Shown here piece after piece: positions 28,858 through 39,786 of a DNA stretch of 64,000 bases; within the stretch, counting starts at the first letter, position 1; the number at the start of each line of letters is the position of its first letter. This DNA comes from Streptococcus ovis DSM 16829 (GTDB taxonomy: Bacteria > Bacillota > Bacilli > Lactobacillales > Streptococcaceae). Where the stretch lies: contig NZ_KB904583.1 of NCBI RefSeq assembly GCF_000380125.1, forward strand, positions 86,733 through 150,732, written 5' to 3'. The notes under the pieces were generated by a model, which was not told where the DNA came from, made no database searches, and saw only the letters and a list, made by a program, of their open reading frames with translations. The position numbers and the translations under genes are program-made.

Positions 28858-31800
28858 TTACTCCACTGATTTCAAAGCTTCTAGCATATCCACACGACGA
28901 AGTTTGGCATTCACCCACCAACCTAAGACAGCTAAAATACCAACAATGGCAAGGATGGGAATCAGGTAAACTTCTATTGCGACATCTGGATTGAACATAA
29001 TAGCTGCTGAGCCAATCAGACCTAGAATCACCTTATGAATATAGAAGCCAGCTGTCAAGCCAACCAAAATCCCAACGATAGACAAAACAATGGTCTCACG
29101 ATAAATGTAGAGGGTAACTTCCCGATTATGAAAACCAAGCACTTTTATCGTAGAGAGCTCTCGAATCCGCTCTGCAACGTTAATATTTGTCAGATTGTAG
29201 AGAATGACAATGCCCAGCAACACCGACAAAACAATCAAGATAATCATGACTGTCTGCAAGGAACTGGCTACCGTTTCAATGGCAGAAATGAGTGCTGTAT
29301 TTTGCGCCACTGCAGACACACCGTCTAAAGCTAGAAAGTCCGCTGCCACTTCTTCCACTTGATGCGTAGATGCGTCTGATAAAATGGCTAGGTAAGTATT
29401 ATTATGCGGTGACTTACCAGTTAGCTTCTCATAATAAACAGGCGTCATGTAAAGGAAATGTCCTGCATACATCTCAGAAATCCCTGAGACCGTTACTTGG
29501 ACTTTTTCCCCTTCTAGGGTCAGCGGAATCTTCTCACCTATTTTGACATTATAGAGACTGGCTAGTTTCTCGGTAAGAATCACACCCTGATTTGTGAGAT
29601 GTAAATCCTTTCCTTTTCGCTCGCGCAAGTGCACAAAGTCTGGGATAGCATCCGAATCGACCACCATCACATTCAGATTTTGTGGTTCTTCTGTTCCTAA
29701 AATGGTTTCAGTCAAACCAGTATAATACATAAAGAGTTTTTCCACAATCTGATCCGACTGGATACGTTCAAGGAGCTCTGCTTTTTCATCAGCAGAAGCT
29801 TCTTCTTTTTCAACCACCATCATATCATATTGGATAACTTCGCCAAATTGGGTATCAGCAATACCTGAAATCGAAGACTGAATCCCTAAGCCAGCAAAGA
29901 GTAGGGATACAGATCCTGCTACACCAAAAATGGTCATCAACATTCGTTGTTTGTAGCGAAAAATATTGCGCGCTGTAACTTTATGGGTAAAGCTCAGACG
30001 CTTCCAAATAAAAGCCATTCGCTCAAGTAAAATGGTAGAACCTGATACAGGCGGTTTCCCTTGTAGAAGTTGTGAGGGTTCTTCCTGTAAGGCTCTCTTC
30101 GCCACCAGATAAGCAGGTAGTACTGCTGATACAAATGCTAAAAGAAGGGCTAATAAGGTCCATGACCAATAAAAATAGAGACGCGAAGAACCAATGACCG
30201 TTGTACCTGTAATAATATCGCCAATAACTGGTGAAAGGACCAAATTGCCAATCAGTAGACCTGCTAACGTACCTAGAAGACTAGCAAACAGACCATAGAG
30301 AACAAATTTAGCAATGATTTGCCCCTTCGTGTAACCTAAAGCGCGTAATATTCCTGTATTTGTCCGTTCTTCATCTACAAAACGCGTCATAGTCGTAAAA
30401 GTTACCATCGCCGCAACAACATAGAGGACCACTGGAAAAATATTTCCTACAGCAGAAATACTGGTCGTTGCTCCGCGATAGTTTTCATATCCCGAGCTAC
30501 TTGGAAAAGTTGAACGAGTATAGACTGTATAGATAGGTTGCTCCAATTTGTCTACTTCTTGTTGTGCCTTTTGTAACTCTTGCTTTCCTTTTCGGATATC
30601 ATTTTGAGCCTTGGATTGTTTCTCTTCGAAATCCGCTTTATTCCGATTGAGTTCTGCTTGAGCTTCTTGCAATCGTGCTTCTTGTAGCTGGATTTCTGCT
30701 CTGCCATTTTCTAACTGCGTGAGACCTGAATGATATTGCGCCAATCCAGTATCATATTGGTTTTTTCCTTCCTGGTATCGCGCCAAGCCTGTCTGATATT
30801 GAGTGAGGGCTTCATTGAACTGTGCTAGTCCTGATTCATACTGCCGACGCCCAGATTCATATTGGGACTGTTGACCTTCATACAACGTTCGTGCTTCTTG
30901 GTATTGGTAAAAACCTTTGTTATATGCTTCTTCAGCAGCAGTCAAGTTAGCATCTTGTTTCGCCAATTGGCTTTGTAGCGCTAAAATAGCAGAATCCGTA
31001 GTGGGATCAATACCAGCAGCCACCAAATCATCGATTTGTTTTTGCAATTGCTCTTTTGCTTGCGCCCACTGATGTCGCCCAGTCTGTATATGTGACGCAC
31101 TTGCAGATAATTGACTGTTCTGTTCATCCAAAGCGGCTTTAGCCATAGCTAACTGATGGGCAGCAGTATCTAGTTGTGTTTTATTCTTATCTAATTCCAC
31201 TTTACTGGCGTCTAGTTGTACTTTTGCAGTTGTTAATTGTTGGCCCGTTTGAGCTAACTGCGCCTTTGCACTTTCCAATTCTCTCCATGATTGAGCCAAG
31301 GTCGCTTCACTTGCTGAAAGTTGTGCCCTCCCGTTTGCCAGCTGGTTTTGACCATCTGCTAACTGCTTTTCGCCTTCTTGGAGTTTCTGAGCCCCTTCGT
31401 CTAATTTTCGCTCGACCTCAGCAATTTCATCTTGACCAGATTTCAATTTTTTCTTTGCTTCTGCTTTTAAGACAGACAATCTTTCCTTGCCATTATCCGC
31501 TAACAATACTTCTAGTTCTTTTTGATGAACCTCAATAGCATCCAAATATGCTTCTGAATGATAGGCAAGCTTTGCAGTATCTTGATAACGAAGACGCGCC
31601 ATCATATATACATCTGAGTCAAAACTCTCGGGCACTGTTACTCCGTAACCATACAGATTGCCAGTTCCTTTTGTTGTTCCGCCCATCGATTTTTGGTCCC
31701 AAATTTCCGATGAATGCACGAAGCCTGTCACTCTGTATTTTTTCTGGATGAGTGGACTTTCTTTTTCTAAGTCCAATTGGATCCAGTCGCCAATCTGATA

Positions 31801-32211
31801 TTCGCCTTTTAATCTTTCAATCAGTGCAATATCATCTGTTTTTTTCGGCATCTGCCCTGAAACCAGTTCAAACTGTGAAATCGTATCTGTCTGAGAAAAA
31901 ATACGCAAAGCCTTGTAGCTATCTGCTATTATCTCATCAGTCATATAGCCAAATTCTACCTTGGCACCATTGACAGTCGATAACTCTTCCACATCTTCCT
32001 GACTAAGACCGTAATCAGCCATAACAGCAACATCCATCATCTTAAAACGATCAATATAGGTCTGAGCGGTTCGTTCCATGTTGGGTTGCGTTACTTTGAG
32101 TCCGACCAAGGCAATCGAACCAATCATCATTAGACTAAAAATCGAAAAGAAGCGCCCTTTGGATTTAGCAATAGACCGTCCAATGTCTTTCCAATAGATT
32201 CTCTTTTTCAT
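28858..32211 (-). CDS. ABC transporter permease (FtsX/MacB-like) with a long extracytoplasmic coiled coil
   Basis: The 1117-residue protein has an N-terminal membrane helix (about 24-42), a globular region, then about residues 245-560 of charged helical repeats. Two FtsX-type permease domains follow (helices near 590-615 and beyond, and a second set in the last 350 residues, with ILAIVGILAVLGWW). Residues about 430-507 are tandem heptads of the form [QR][YFL]xxGxx (QYESGLA, QYQTGLA, QYDTGLA), suggesting an extended coil. The ATG at 32211 follows GAGGTGACT; the ATPase gene is eight bases upstream. This architecture is seen in exporters for peptides or antimicrobials; the substrate is unknown. 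Confidence 0.88.
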   Translation of the reverse strand: MKKRIYWKDIGRSIAKSKGRFFSIFSLMMIGSIALVGLKVTQPNMERTAQTYIDRFKMMDVAVMADYGLSQEDVEELSTVNGAKVEFGYMTDEIIADSYKALRIFSQTDTISQFELVSGQMPKKTDDIALIERLKGEYQIGDWIQLDLEKESPLIQKKYRVTGFVHSSEIWDQKSMGGTTKGTGNLYGYGVTVPESFDSDVYMMARLRYQDTAKLAYHSEAYLDAIEVHQKELEVLLADNGKERLSVLKAEAKKKLKSGQDEIAEVERKLDEGAQKLQEGEKQLADGQNQLANGRAQLSASEATLAQSWRELESAKAQLAQTGQQLTTAKVQLDASKVELDKNKTQLDTAAHQLAMAKAALDEQNSQLSASASHIQTGRHQWAQAKEQLQKQIDDLVAAGIDPTTDSAILALQSQLAKQDANLTAAEEAYNKGFYQYQEARTLYEGQQSQYESGRRQYESGLAQFNEALTQYQTGLARYQEGKNQYDTGLAQYHSGLTQLENGRAEIQLQEARLQEAQAELNRNKADFEEKQSKAQNDIRKGKQELQKAQQEVDKLEQPIYTVYTRSTFPSSSGYENYRGATTSISAVGNIFPVVLYVVAAMVTFTTMTRFVDEERTNTGILRALGYTKGQIIAKFVLYGLFASLLGTLAGLLIGNLVLSPVIGDIITGTTVIGSSRLYFYWSWTLLALLLAFVSAVLPAYLVAKRALQEEPSQLLQGKPPVSGSTILLERMAFIWKRLSFTHKVTARNIFRYKQRMLMTIFGVAGSVSLLFAGLGIQSSISGIADTQFGEVIQYDMMVVEKEEASADEKAELLERIQSDQIVEKLFMYYTGLTETILGTEEPQNLNVMVVDSDAIPDFVHLRERKGKDLHLTNQGVILTEKLASLYNVKIGEKIPLTLEGEKVQVTVSGISEMYAGHFLYMTPVYYEKLTGKSPHNNTYLAILSDASTHQVEEVAADFLALDGVSAVAQNTALISAIETVASSLQTVMIILIVLSVLLGIVILYNLTNINVAERIRELSTIKVLGFHNREVTLYIYRETIVLSIVGILVGLTAGFYIHKVILGLIGSAAIMFNPDVAIEVYLIPILAIVGILAVLGWWVNAKLRRVDMLEALKSVE

Positions 32212-32219
32212 AGTCACCT

Positions 32220-32921
32220 CTAATATTCCAAAGTTGCAATATCTTGCGGTTGTTCATTCATATGAACCGACTGAACCGTTGCATCACGCATATGAATCAC
32301 ACGGTCTGCAATCGGGGCCAGAGCTGAATTATGGGTGACAATAATGACCGTCGCTCCTTGATGACGGGACATATCCTGTAAAATCTGCAAAATTTGTTTC
32401 CCAGTCTGATAATCCAAAGCTCCAGTTGGCTCATCACAAAGTAGCAGTTTCGGATTTTTAGCGACAGCACGCGCAATCGACACCCGTTGCTGCTCCCCAC
32501 CTGACAATTGTGCTGGAAAATGGTTGAGACGATTGCCTAGCCCGACTTCTGTCAGCACCTTCACAGGATCAGACGCATCTTTCACAATCTCAGCAGCCAG
32601 TTCTACATTTTCCTTTGCCGTCAAATTCGCTACTAAATTATAAAATTGGAAAACAAAACCGACATCGTCACGGCGATAGTTGGTCCGCTGATGAGAAGTG
32701 AACTGGGCAATATCCACCCCATCAATCACAACTTCTCCTTCGTCATTGGTATCCATTCCACCCAGGATATTCAGAAGTGTCGATTTCCCAGCTCCTGATG
32801 ACCCTAGGATAATGACCAATTCTCCCTTCTCAATTGCAAAATTCACATCATGATTAGCAGCAATGCGATTTTCTCCGGTCCCATAATACTTAGAAGAATG
32901 TTTCACTTCAATATAAGCCAT
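32220..32921 (-). CDS. ABC transporter ATP-binding protein (LolD/MacB type)
   Basis: The 233-residue ATPase has Walker A GSSGAGKS (about 40-47), the Q-loop, the signature [14 protein letters not shown], Walker [13 protein letters not shown] and the H-loop VTHN. It is the MacB/LolD type that pairs with FtsX-like permeases. The start at 32921 ([16 protein letters not shown]) follows AGAGAGG; an earlier in-frame start gives about 40 extra residues with no domain. It is paired with the permease gene eight bases downstream. Confidence 0.92.
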   Translation of the reverse strand: MAYIEVKHSSKYYGTGENRIAANHDVNFAIEKGELVIILGSSGAGKSTLLNILGGMDTNDEGEVVIDGVDIAQFTSHQRTNYRRDDVGFVFQFYNLVANLTAKENVELAAEIVKDASDPVKVLTEVGLGNRLNHFPAQLSGGEQQRVSIARAVAKNPKLLLCDEPTGALDYQTGKQILQILQDMSRHQGATVIIVTHNSALAPIADRVIHMRDATVQSVHMNEQPQDIATLEY

Positions 32922-33063
32922 AAACCTCTCTCTTTCTGTCATATAGCCCCTGTTCAGCACTCTTAAAAGAACAGAATCTAACCTATTTTTCTCAACAAAT
33001 GAACATAGTAGTATTGTAATCCAATTCAAGGGAAAACTCAAAGAAAAGTCATTTTTATCACCA

Positions 33064-33100
33064 AAAAAACGAGACGAATGATGATACTCCTTCTCGTTTT
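33064..33100 (-). terminator. tpx terminator
   Basis: AACGAGA and TCTCGTT arms with a T-run on the minus strand, about 30 bases after the tpx stop. Confidence 0.75.
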
Positions 33101-33129
33101 CATTTTGATGATTCTACTGATAGCCCCTT

Positions 33130-33612
33130 CTATCGAACGGCGGTAATCGCTGCTTCATAATCTGGATGTGCATTGACATTTTCCAGGTATTCGACATAAG
33201 TAATACGGTTCTCCTCATCAAGAACAAAGACCGCACGCGCAAGGAGATTCCATTCTTCCATCAAAAGACCATAGGCTTTTCCAAAAGAATGATCATAGTA
33301 ATCAGACAAAGTCACAGCGTCGTCCAATCCTTCTGCACCACACCAACGTGCTTGCGCAAAGGGCAAATCGCAAGAAACTGTAATGACGACTGTGTTGTCC
33401 ATCTCTGCCAACTCTTGATTGAAACGACGAGTCTGTGTCGAACAGATTCCGGTATCAATAGATGGTACTACACTAATCACTTTTTTCCCTGTAAAATCAG
33501 ACAAAGATTTTTTCTCTAAATCAGCCCCCATCAAGGTAAAGGCTGGGGCAATCTCTCCGACTTGAGGCTTAGTCCCAAGCAAGGTTACTTCTTCTCCAAT
33601 AAAGGTTGTCAT
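33130..33612 (-). CDS. tpx: Thiol peroxidase Tpx
   Basis: The 160-residue peroxiredoxin reduces peroxides using thioredoxin. Peroxidatic Cys57 sits in the Tpx motif [11 protein letters not shown] and the resolving Cys91 in ARWCGAEG. The [14 protein letters not shown] and SCDLPFAQ segments are diagnostic for Tpx rather than AhpC. It is a single gene with its own terminator, next to copA but read from its own start. Confidence 0.95.
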   Translation of the reverse strand: MTTFIGEEVTLLGTKPQVGEIAPAFTLMGADLEKKSLSDFTGKKVISVVPSIDTGICSTQTRRFNQELAEMDNTVVITVSCDLPFAQARWCGAEGLDDAVTLSDYYDHSFGKAYGLLMEEWNLLARAVFVLDEENRITYVEYLENVNAHPDYEAAITAVR

Positions 33613-33662
33613 GGCAATTCTCCTTAATCTTTTCTACCATCATTGTAAGGATTTTCAACCAA

Positions 33663-33690
33663 AAATACCAATCATTTGATTGGTATTTTG
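33663..33690 (-). terminator. copA terminator
   Basis: AAATACCAATC and GATTGGTATTT arms with a T-run on the minus strand, downstream of the copA stop. Confidence 0.8.
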
Positions 33691-33694
33691 AGGC

Positions 33695-36166
33695 TTATTC
33701 CGGTTTGAATGTTTTCAGTCGGAGAGCATTGAGTAAGACAGAAACAGAACTCAAACTCATTGCTGCTCCTGCTAACATAGGATTGAGAAGAGGGCCACCA
33801 AAAACATGGAGAAGTCCCATAGCAACTGGGATACCGATAACATTATAAGCAAAGGCCCAGAAAAGATTTTGTTTGATATTGCGAATGGTTGCTCGTGACA
33901 ACTGGATAGCGGTTGCTACATCTGTTAGACGATTGCGCATGAGGACGATATCTGCTGATTCAATCGCCACATCTGTCCCATTTCCAATCGCAATGCCAAT
34001 GTCTGCCTGAGCGAGAGCAGGCGCATCATTGATACCATCTCCTACCATAGCCACCTTACGCCCAGCTTCTTGGAGGCGCTTGACTTCATTGGCCTTGTCC
34101 TCTGGCAAGACTTCACTGAGCACCCGCTGAATCCCAACTTGCTTTGCAATCGCTTGGGCTGTCAATGGATTGTCCCCTGTCAACATGATTGTTTCAATGC
34201 CCATCTTTTGTAGTTGCAAAATGGCTTCACGACTAGTATCTTTAATCGTATCTGCGACCGCAATTAACCCCAATAATTGACCTGTACGACCAACATACAT
34301 TGGTGTTTTTCCTTGTGCTGCCAAGCTGTCTGCTTCTTGTTCAAGAGTAGCTACCGCTATGCCTTGTTGCTGCATCCAGCTGGCATTTCCAAGATAAACA
34401 GCTTCGCCTTCTATCTCAACCGAAATCCCAAAACCAGACACTGCTGTAAACTGGGTAGCTGTTGGCAAATCCAAGCCTCTTTCCTTAGCGCTTTCGACAA
34501 TAGCTTCTCCCAGAGGATGTTCTGAACCAGATTCCGCGCCAGCCGCAATCCGAAGCAATTCTTCCTCTGTCACTAGACCTGTTACGGCAAGGTCTGTCAC
34601 CACTGGTTTTCCTTCAGTAATCGTTCCTGTCTTATCAAAGACAATGGTTTGGATTTTTTGTGTTTCTTCTAAGGCATCACCTGATTTAATTAGAACGCCA
34701 TACTCTGCCCCTTTTCCAGTTCCAACCATAATGGCTGTAGGAGTAGCAAGACCCAAGGCACAAGGGCAGGCAATAACTAAAACAGCAATGATGATTGAAA
34801 GAGAGAATTGCCAAGATTCGCCACCGAGGAAAAACCAAGCTAGTCCAGATAATAGGGCCAAGCCCATTACTAGGGGAACAAAGACTGCTGACACCCTGTC
34901 TGCTAGTTTCGCAATCGGTGCTTTAGAACCTTGTGCTTCTTCAACTAATTGAATAATCTGTGATAAGGTTGTATCGTTGCCGACTTTAGTTGCACGGAAA
35001 ACAAAAGAGCCATTTTTATTGATAGAAGCTCCAACAACTGAGCTACCGACTTCCTTAGATACTGGTAAACTTTCTCCCGTCAACATGGACTCATCCACCG
35101 TTGACCTTCCCTCTACAACTTCTCCATCAGTCGCAATTTTTTCTCCAGGCCGCACTACAATACGATCTCCAACAACGACCTGTTCCAAAGGAATTTCGAC
35201 TTCCTCCTGATTTCGAAGGACACGCGCTGTCTTAGGTGCAAGTCCCATCAAGTGCTTAATCGCCTCAGATGTCCGCCCTTTCGACACAGCTTCTAGGTAT
35301 TTCCCTAGAGTAATCAGAGTCAAAATCACAGCAGCGGATTCAAAGTAGAGCTCAGGATGACCACCATGATGAACAGTAACTTTTCCCATGGCAAGCAAGA
35401 TTGTCATGACAATCCCCTGCAACAAAGCAGCGCTGGTGCCAAGCGCAATCAGAGAATCCATATTGGGATGACCACGAAACAGATTGGTAAGTCCTTTGCT
35501 ATAAAAGGCGCGGCCTAAATAGACCACTGGCAAAGTCAAGGCAATCTGTACAAGGGCGTAGGCAACAGGGTGGTGGGCAGGATTCAGAGCCTCTGGTAGC
35601 GGTAGACCTCCCCACGGCAACATTGGCCCCATTGCAATATATAATAATGGCAGAGTAAAAATAGTAGACCAGATAAAGCGCGTCCATAGCTGCTGCATCT
35701 TTTTTTTCTGTCTGTCTTCAGTAGGAACGACTGTTTCTTCAGTTGATTCAACAATAGCTGTATAACCCGCTTTTTTGACACTTTCTAGGATATCACTAAT
35801 CTGGACTTGGTATGGATTGTATTGAACCGTTAACTTCTCTGTTGCTAGATTGACTGTAGCAGTTTCCACACCTGCTAGCCTTCCAACAACCTTTTCAATT
35901 GTTAAAGCACACGTCGCACAAGTCATCCCTTTAATATCGAAGGTCTCTGTCTGTAGTTCTCGTATCAAGTGATAGCCCGCTTTTTCAACTGCTATTGCAA
36001 TGTCTCTAGGAGAAATGATAGCCTCATCATAGTCCACACTCAATTTTTCCGTTGCCAGATTGACATTGGCTTGTGTCACTCCACTCAACTTACTAACAAC
36101 TTTTTCAACTGTCATTGAGCAAGTTGCACAAGTCATTCCTTCAACAGGATAAATTTCTTGTTTCAT
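33695..36166 (-). CDS. copA: Copper-exporting P1B-type ATPase CopA
   Basis: The 823-residue ATPase pumps Cu(I) out of the cell. Two N-terminal heavy-metal-associated domains carry GMTCATC (Cys13/Cys16 and Cys83/Cys86). They are followed by membrane helices, the copper-binding [11 protein letters not shown], the phosphorylation site [11 protein letters not shown], the ATP-binding [11 protein letters not shown] with the conserved His-Pro, and the hinge [14 protein letters not shown]. The C-terminal helices complete the transport core. Upstream are two cop boxes (36181-36222); copZ and copY are not in the window beside it. Confidence 0.95.
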   Translation of the reverse strand: MKQEIYPVEGMTCATCSMTVEKVVSKLSGVTQANVNLATEKLSVDYDEAIISPRDIAIAVEKAGYHLIRELQTETFDIKGMTCATCALTIEKVVGRLAGVETATVNLATEKLTVQYNPYQVQISDILESVKKAGYTAIVESTEETVVPTEDRQKKKMQQLWTRFIWSTIFTLPLLYIAMGPMLPWGGLPLPEALNPAHHPVAYALVQIALTLPVVYLGRAFYSKGLTNLFRGHPNMDSLIALGTSAALLQGIVMTILLAMGKVTVHHGGHPELYFESAAVILTLITLGKYLEAVSKGRTSEAIKHLMGLAPKTARVLRNQEEVEIPLEQVVVGDRIVVRPGEKIATDGEVVEGRSTVDESMLTGESLPVSKEVGSSVVGASINKNGSFVFRATKVGNDTTLSQIIQLVEEAQGSKAPIAKLADRVSAVFVPLVMGLALLSGLAWFFLGGESWQFSLSIIIAVLVIACPCALGLATPTAIMVGTGKGAEYGVLIKSGDALEETQKIQTIVFDKTGTITEGKPVVTDLAVTGLVTEEELLRIAAGAESGSEHPLGEAIVESAKERGLDLPTATQFTAVSGFGISVEIEGEAVYLGNASWMQQQGIAVATLEQEADSLAAQGKTPMYVGRTGQLLGLIAVADTIKDTSREAILQLQKMGIETIMLTGDNPLTAQAIAKQVGIQRVLSEVLPEDKANEVKRLQEAGRKVAMVGDGINDAPALAQADIGIAIGNGTDVAIESADIVLMRNRLTDVATAIQLSRATIRNIKQNLFWAFAYNVIGIPVAMGLLHVFGGPLLNPMLAGAAMSLSSVSVLLNALRLKTFKPE

Positions 36167-36180
36167 TTTTTAACCTCGAT

Positions 36181-36222
36181 TACATTTGTAAACAAATTGT
36201 ATCATTTTTGATTACAATTGTA
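36181..36222 (-). promoter_or_regulatory. copA promoter with two CopY boxes
   Basis: TACATTTGTA (36181-36190) and TACAATTGTA (36213-36222) match the CopY operator TACAnnTGTA. On the minus strand a TTTACA -35 and a TACAAT -10 with a 17-base spacer lie across the boxes, so CopY-type repression of copA is expected. copY itself is not next to copA. Confidence 0.85.
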
Positions 36223-36702
36223 AACCCATTTGTTTTTGAAAAGACTAAATCCTATCTAAACTGAACCTTTCCCTCAGTTAAACTATTCCCTAATGTCTCT
36301 CCGAAAGATCCATTTAGTGCGGTGAAGATAAGTTTCCCAAATTACCAATTGCCACTGTCAGATGAAGTGCTTCTACAAAAATCAAAAAAAGCTCTATAAG
36401 ACCGCTGTGAGTACACCCACCGCAAGTGTTATGGAGCCTAAAAGCTTAACTTCAAGTCTTTTGTAAGGAGGCAAATTTTTTTCTTAGAGCAGACGATATT
36501 GTGATGAATATGAGTATTGCTCTCCTCAAGTTCTTGAATCCACCCACAACTTTTGCTAACTTTTTCTACAAAATTTGTGCTTAATACCATCTATTTCGCT
36601 GGATCAACTATGTTTAAAATAAACTAAGAAAAAGTTTGAATAATTTGTACGGTAAGATGATTTCAACAGCTGATTATAAGACTATTAAAAAAAATGGCAA
36701 AA
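36223..36702. other. Intergenic region between copA and aga
   Basis: About 480 bases without a recognisable gene. A hairpin could form from GCTCTATAA (36391-36399) and TTATGGAGC (36429-36437). I found no copY, copZ or transposase remnant that I can support. Confidence 0.55.
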
Positions 36703-38904
36703 TTATGAGATATATTTTAGAATATAGAGTCTAGATGTAAAGTCTTTTGCTTCTCCAACGTGGTCTTTATTCCGAATCAAGAAACCGGCCTCCATCAATT
36801 GGGTACCTGAATAGATTTGATTATCGCACTCATAGTAAGCATCTGCTTGCAATCCCTTGAGACGCAAGCGCTGGTAACCAATATTAGCCTTAGCTAACCT
36901 CCTATATTGTCCCACAATAATCGTCTCTTCATCCTCTGAAACAACTTGCCAAGCTGATAAATCTTTTTCGTATGGAGTAAGTAAACGTGTAAATGTCCCA
37001 AATTGGAAAACTGAGCGGTAGCGCTTATAAAACGCAATTTGTTCTTTGATAGCCTTATATTCCTCAGTATTCAACTCTGACAAATCTAGTTCATAGCCAA
37101 AACTTCCAAAGAAAGCAACATTTGCTCGTGTCTCCATCGGTGTCAATCGTCCCATTTGCTGATTAGGACTAGCTGAGATATGGCATCCCATACTATTTAG
37201 TGGATAAACCATAGAAGTCCCATACTGAATTTTCAGGCGTTCTATAGCATCTGTATTATCACTGGTCCAAGTTTGAGGAGCATAGTAAAGCATACCAGGA
37301 TCAAAACGACCACCGCCACTTGAACAAGATTCAAAAAGTACTTTCGGAAAAGCCTTTGTCAGCTGCTCATACAGACGATAGATATTTAAAATATACCGAT
37401 GAAAGGTCTCGTTTTGTTGATCAGCTGATCGTATCAGACTGAATACCTCTGTCATGTAACGATTCATATCCCATTTGATATAGTCTATCTTATGGTTTGA
37501 TAAAAGGCGATAAAGTTGTTGATAAATGTTTTGGTAGACTTCTTCACGCGATAAATCAAGTGTATATTGATAACGACCATGCGATTGACTGTGGTTCGGG
37601 TGGTGCAAAATCCAATCAGGATGCTCTCGAAACAGATTGCTATCTTTATTGACCATTTCTGGTTCAATCCATAACCCAAATCCCATTCCCAACTGATGAA
37701 TTTGCTGAATAATTCCTGTGAGACCATGAGGAAGCTTCTCCAAATTAGTCACCCAGTCGCCTAAACCAGCATGTTCGTGATTACGCTGACCAAACCAACC
37801 ATCATCCAGTACAAAGAACTCTACTCCCACATTTGCTGCCTGTTTGGCTAAAGCCAGAATCTTTTCTTCATCAAAGTCAAAGGACATTGCTTCCCAGTTA
37901 TTCAGCAATATTGGACGTTCTCGATCACGCCAGTAACCTCTCACTAAATGTTTTTGGAAAACCTTATGAAAGGTCTGGCTCATCCCATTTAAACCTGAAT
38001 CACTATAAACCATAACTACTTCAGGCGTTTGGAATTTATCTCCCTTGCCTAATTTCCAAGAGAAGCGCTCAGGGTGAATCCCTAAACTTACCCTGACCTT
38101 ATCAAATGCATTGACATCTACCTGTGCTAGAAAATTTCCACTATAAACCAGAGAAAATCCAAGAACTTCCCCTTGGTGCTCATCTGCCGTAGGGCGTTTC
38201 AAGGCTAGAAAAGGGTTATACTCTGCACTACTTGAGCCTTTTAAACTATAGATGGACTGGCAACCATTTTGCAAAGGACTTTCCACAACATAACGCTCTC
38301 GTCCCCAAGAACCATCCAAGTGTAGCCAATCATACTCTCGATCTGGCAAATCCAAATTCATTGATAAAGCCCTATTTAGAATAATTGGCGAATCACCCTC
38401 TTGCTCAAATCGTGCCTGCCTTGTTATGACCGAATAGTCCCTAAAAATGGTATAGCTCAACAGCAGTCGTGTTTGGGAACATTTATCCCAGAGCACTATT
38501 TCCAAGGTTTCAGCTTCGTCTTCCTGATTCAGATACAAGGCTGGTAATCCTTCTAGATAAGTTTTCCCTTTTAGGATGCGGTGTCCTTGATATTCAAAAT
38601 GCGATAAACAACTACCGTCTGTTTGCTCAATTTCAAAAGCAGGTAGACCATAGTCTGTCGTCCCATAGCAGGCGTATTCCTGACGAGTATGTTGCAAAGA
38701 GAAAGAAGTACCATCATCGTAGACAAAAGAAGTCAACGCTCGATATTCATCTTCTAGCAGATAGCGGTAAGAAACTTCTGTACTAACACGTTTCCCGTAA
38801 TAAAGTTGCCCAATATGTCCGTTTGGAAGAATACCCATCACATAACTGATTGTGTCATTGTAAAGATGAAACTCTTGACTTTCTTGTTTAAATAGAATCC
38901 CCAT
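36703..38904 (-). CDS. aga: Alpha-galactosidase, GH36
   Basis: The 733-residue enzyme cleaves terminal alpha-galactose from sugars such as melibiose and raffinose. GH36 landmarks are DDGWFGQRNHEHAGLGDW, WIEPEMVN, the nucleophile in YIKWDMNRYM, LFESCSSGGGRFDPG, and TSDNTDAIERL with the acid/base Asp. There is no signal peptide, so it works on sugars brought in by the transporter encoded upstream. It is the last gene of the operon, 39 bases after the second permease gene. Confidence 0.95.
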   Translation of the reverse strand: MGILFKQESQEFHLYNDTISYVMGILPNGHIGQLYYGKRVSTEVSYRYLLEDEYRALTSFVYDDGTSFSLQHTRQEYACYGTTDYGLPAFEIEQTDGSCLSHFEYQGHRILKGKTYLEGLPALYLNQEDEAETLEIVLWDKCSQTRLLLSYTIFRDYSVITRQARFEQEGDSPIILNRALSMNLDLPDREYDWLHLDGSWGRERYVVESPLQNGCQSIYSLKGSSSAEYNPFLALKRPTADEHQGEVLGFSLVYSGNFLAQVDVNAFDKVRVSLGIHPERFSWKLGKGDKFQTPEVVMVYSDSGLNGMSQTFHKVFQKHLVRGYWRDRERPILLNNWEAMSFDFDEEKILALAKQAANVGVEFFVLDDGWFGQRNHEHAGLGDWVTNLEKLPHGLTGIIQQIHQLGMGFGLWIEPEMVNKDSNLFREHPDWILHHPNHSQSHGRYQYTLDLSREEVYQNIYQQLYRLLSNHKIDYIKWDMNRYMTEVFSLIRSADQQNETFHRYILNIYRLYEQLTKAFPKVLFESCSSGGGRFDPGMLYYAPQTWTSDNTDAIERLKIQYGTSMVYPLNSMGCHISASPNQQMGRLTPMETRANVAFFGSFGYELDLSELNTEEYKAIKEQIAFYKRYRSVFQFGTFTRLLTPYEKDLSAWQVVSEDEETIIVGQYRRLAKANIGYQRLRLKGLQADAYYECDNQIYSGTQLMEAGFLIRNKDHVGEAKDFTSRLYILKYIS

Positions 38905-38943
38905 AAGTCACTCCAATCTGTATAAATTTCTTTTAACCAGTCA

Positions 38944-39774
38944 TTACAGTTTGCCACCTGAACTGGCAATTCCTTGAATGAATTGCTTTTGGAAAATAAT
39001 GTACAAGGCAACCATCGGCCAGATAGCTAGTACGCTTGCAGCCATCAATTGAGGATAATTAACCGTATATGCACCTTGAATCTTAGATAAAGCACTAGAT
39101 AAAGTTGCTTTATTTGGGTCTGCATTAATAATCAATGGCCATAACAAGTCTTTAAAAGCGAACAGAGCTGTAAAAATCGCCAAAGCAATAAGACCAGACT
39201 TAGCCAGAGGTAACATTACCTTAAAAAAAGTTTGCCCAATGTTGCAACCGTCTAATTTAGCAGATTCTTCCAACTCTTTTGGTAGACCCATAAAAAATTG
39301 ACGAAGTAGGAACGTTCCAAAGGCGCTCACCAAACCAGGAAAGACAAGAGCAAAAATGGTATTTCTCATTCCCATTTGGTCAATCATCAGATACTGCGGA
39401 ATAACAAAGAGTTGCGGAGGCACCATCATTTGAAACAGAACCAGTCCAAATAAAACATTTCTAAATGGAAATTGCAATCTGGCAAAAGCGTAGGCTGCCA
39501 TAGCAGAGAACATTACCGAACTAAAGATTCGCCATATCATCATCATAATAGTATTAAAATAAAGTGCTACAAAGTTATTAGTTCTTATAACTTCTGTATA
39601 GTTGCCAATCAACCACTTAGACGGTAAAATTTGGAATGGGTTCATCTGGGTTGATTCTGTAACCGACTTGAAGGAGGTTAAAACCATCCAAATAAATGGT
39701 AAAATCATTCCAAAGGAAACGGTTATAAGTAAAAGATGAATCCAAAGGTTTTGTTTTAAAAATTTTGATTGCAT
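38944..39774 (-). CDS. Sugar ABC transporter permease (RafG/MsmG type)
   Basis: This 276-residue inner-membrane permease of the MalG family has about six helices and the EAA loop KELEESAKLDGCNIGQTFFKVMLPLAKSGL. It pairs with the upstream permease to form the channel for alpha-galactosides or related oligosaccharides. No ATPase gene is present here; streptococci often use a shared MsmK-type ATPase encoded elsewhere. Confidence 0.9.
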   Translation of the reverse strand: MQSKFLKQNLWIHLLLITVSFGMILPFIWMVLTSFKSVTESTQMNPFQILPSKWLIGNYTEVIRTNNFVALYFNTIMMMIWRIFSSVMFSAMAAYAFARLQFPFRNVLFGLVLFQMMVPPQLFVIPQYLMIDQMGMRNTIFALVFPGLVSAFGTFLLRQFFMGLPKELEESAKLDGCNIGQTFFKVMLPLAKSGLIALAIFTALFAFKDLLWPLIINADPNKATLSSALSKIQGAYTVNYPQLMAASVLAIWPMVALYIIFQKQFIQGIASSGGKL

Positions 39775-39786
39775 TTGATACCTCTC

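Noticed and set aside
36223-36702. Remnant of copY, copZ or an insertion sequence
   Set aside because: No frame or motif in this stretch could be recognised as any of these.
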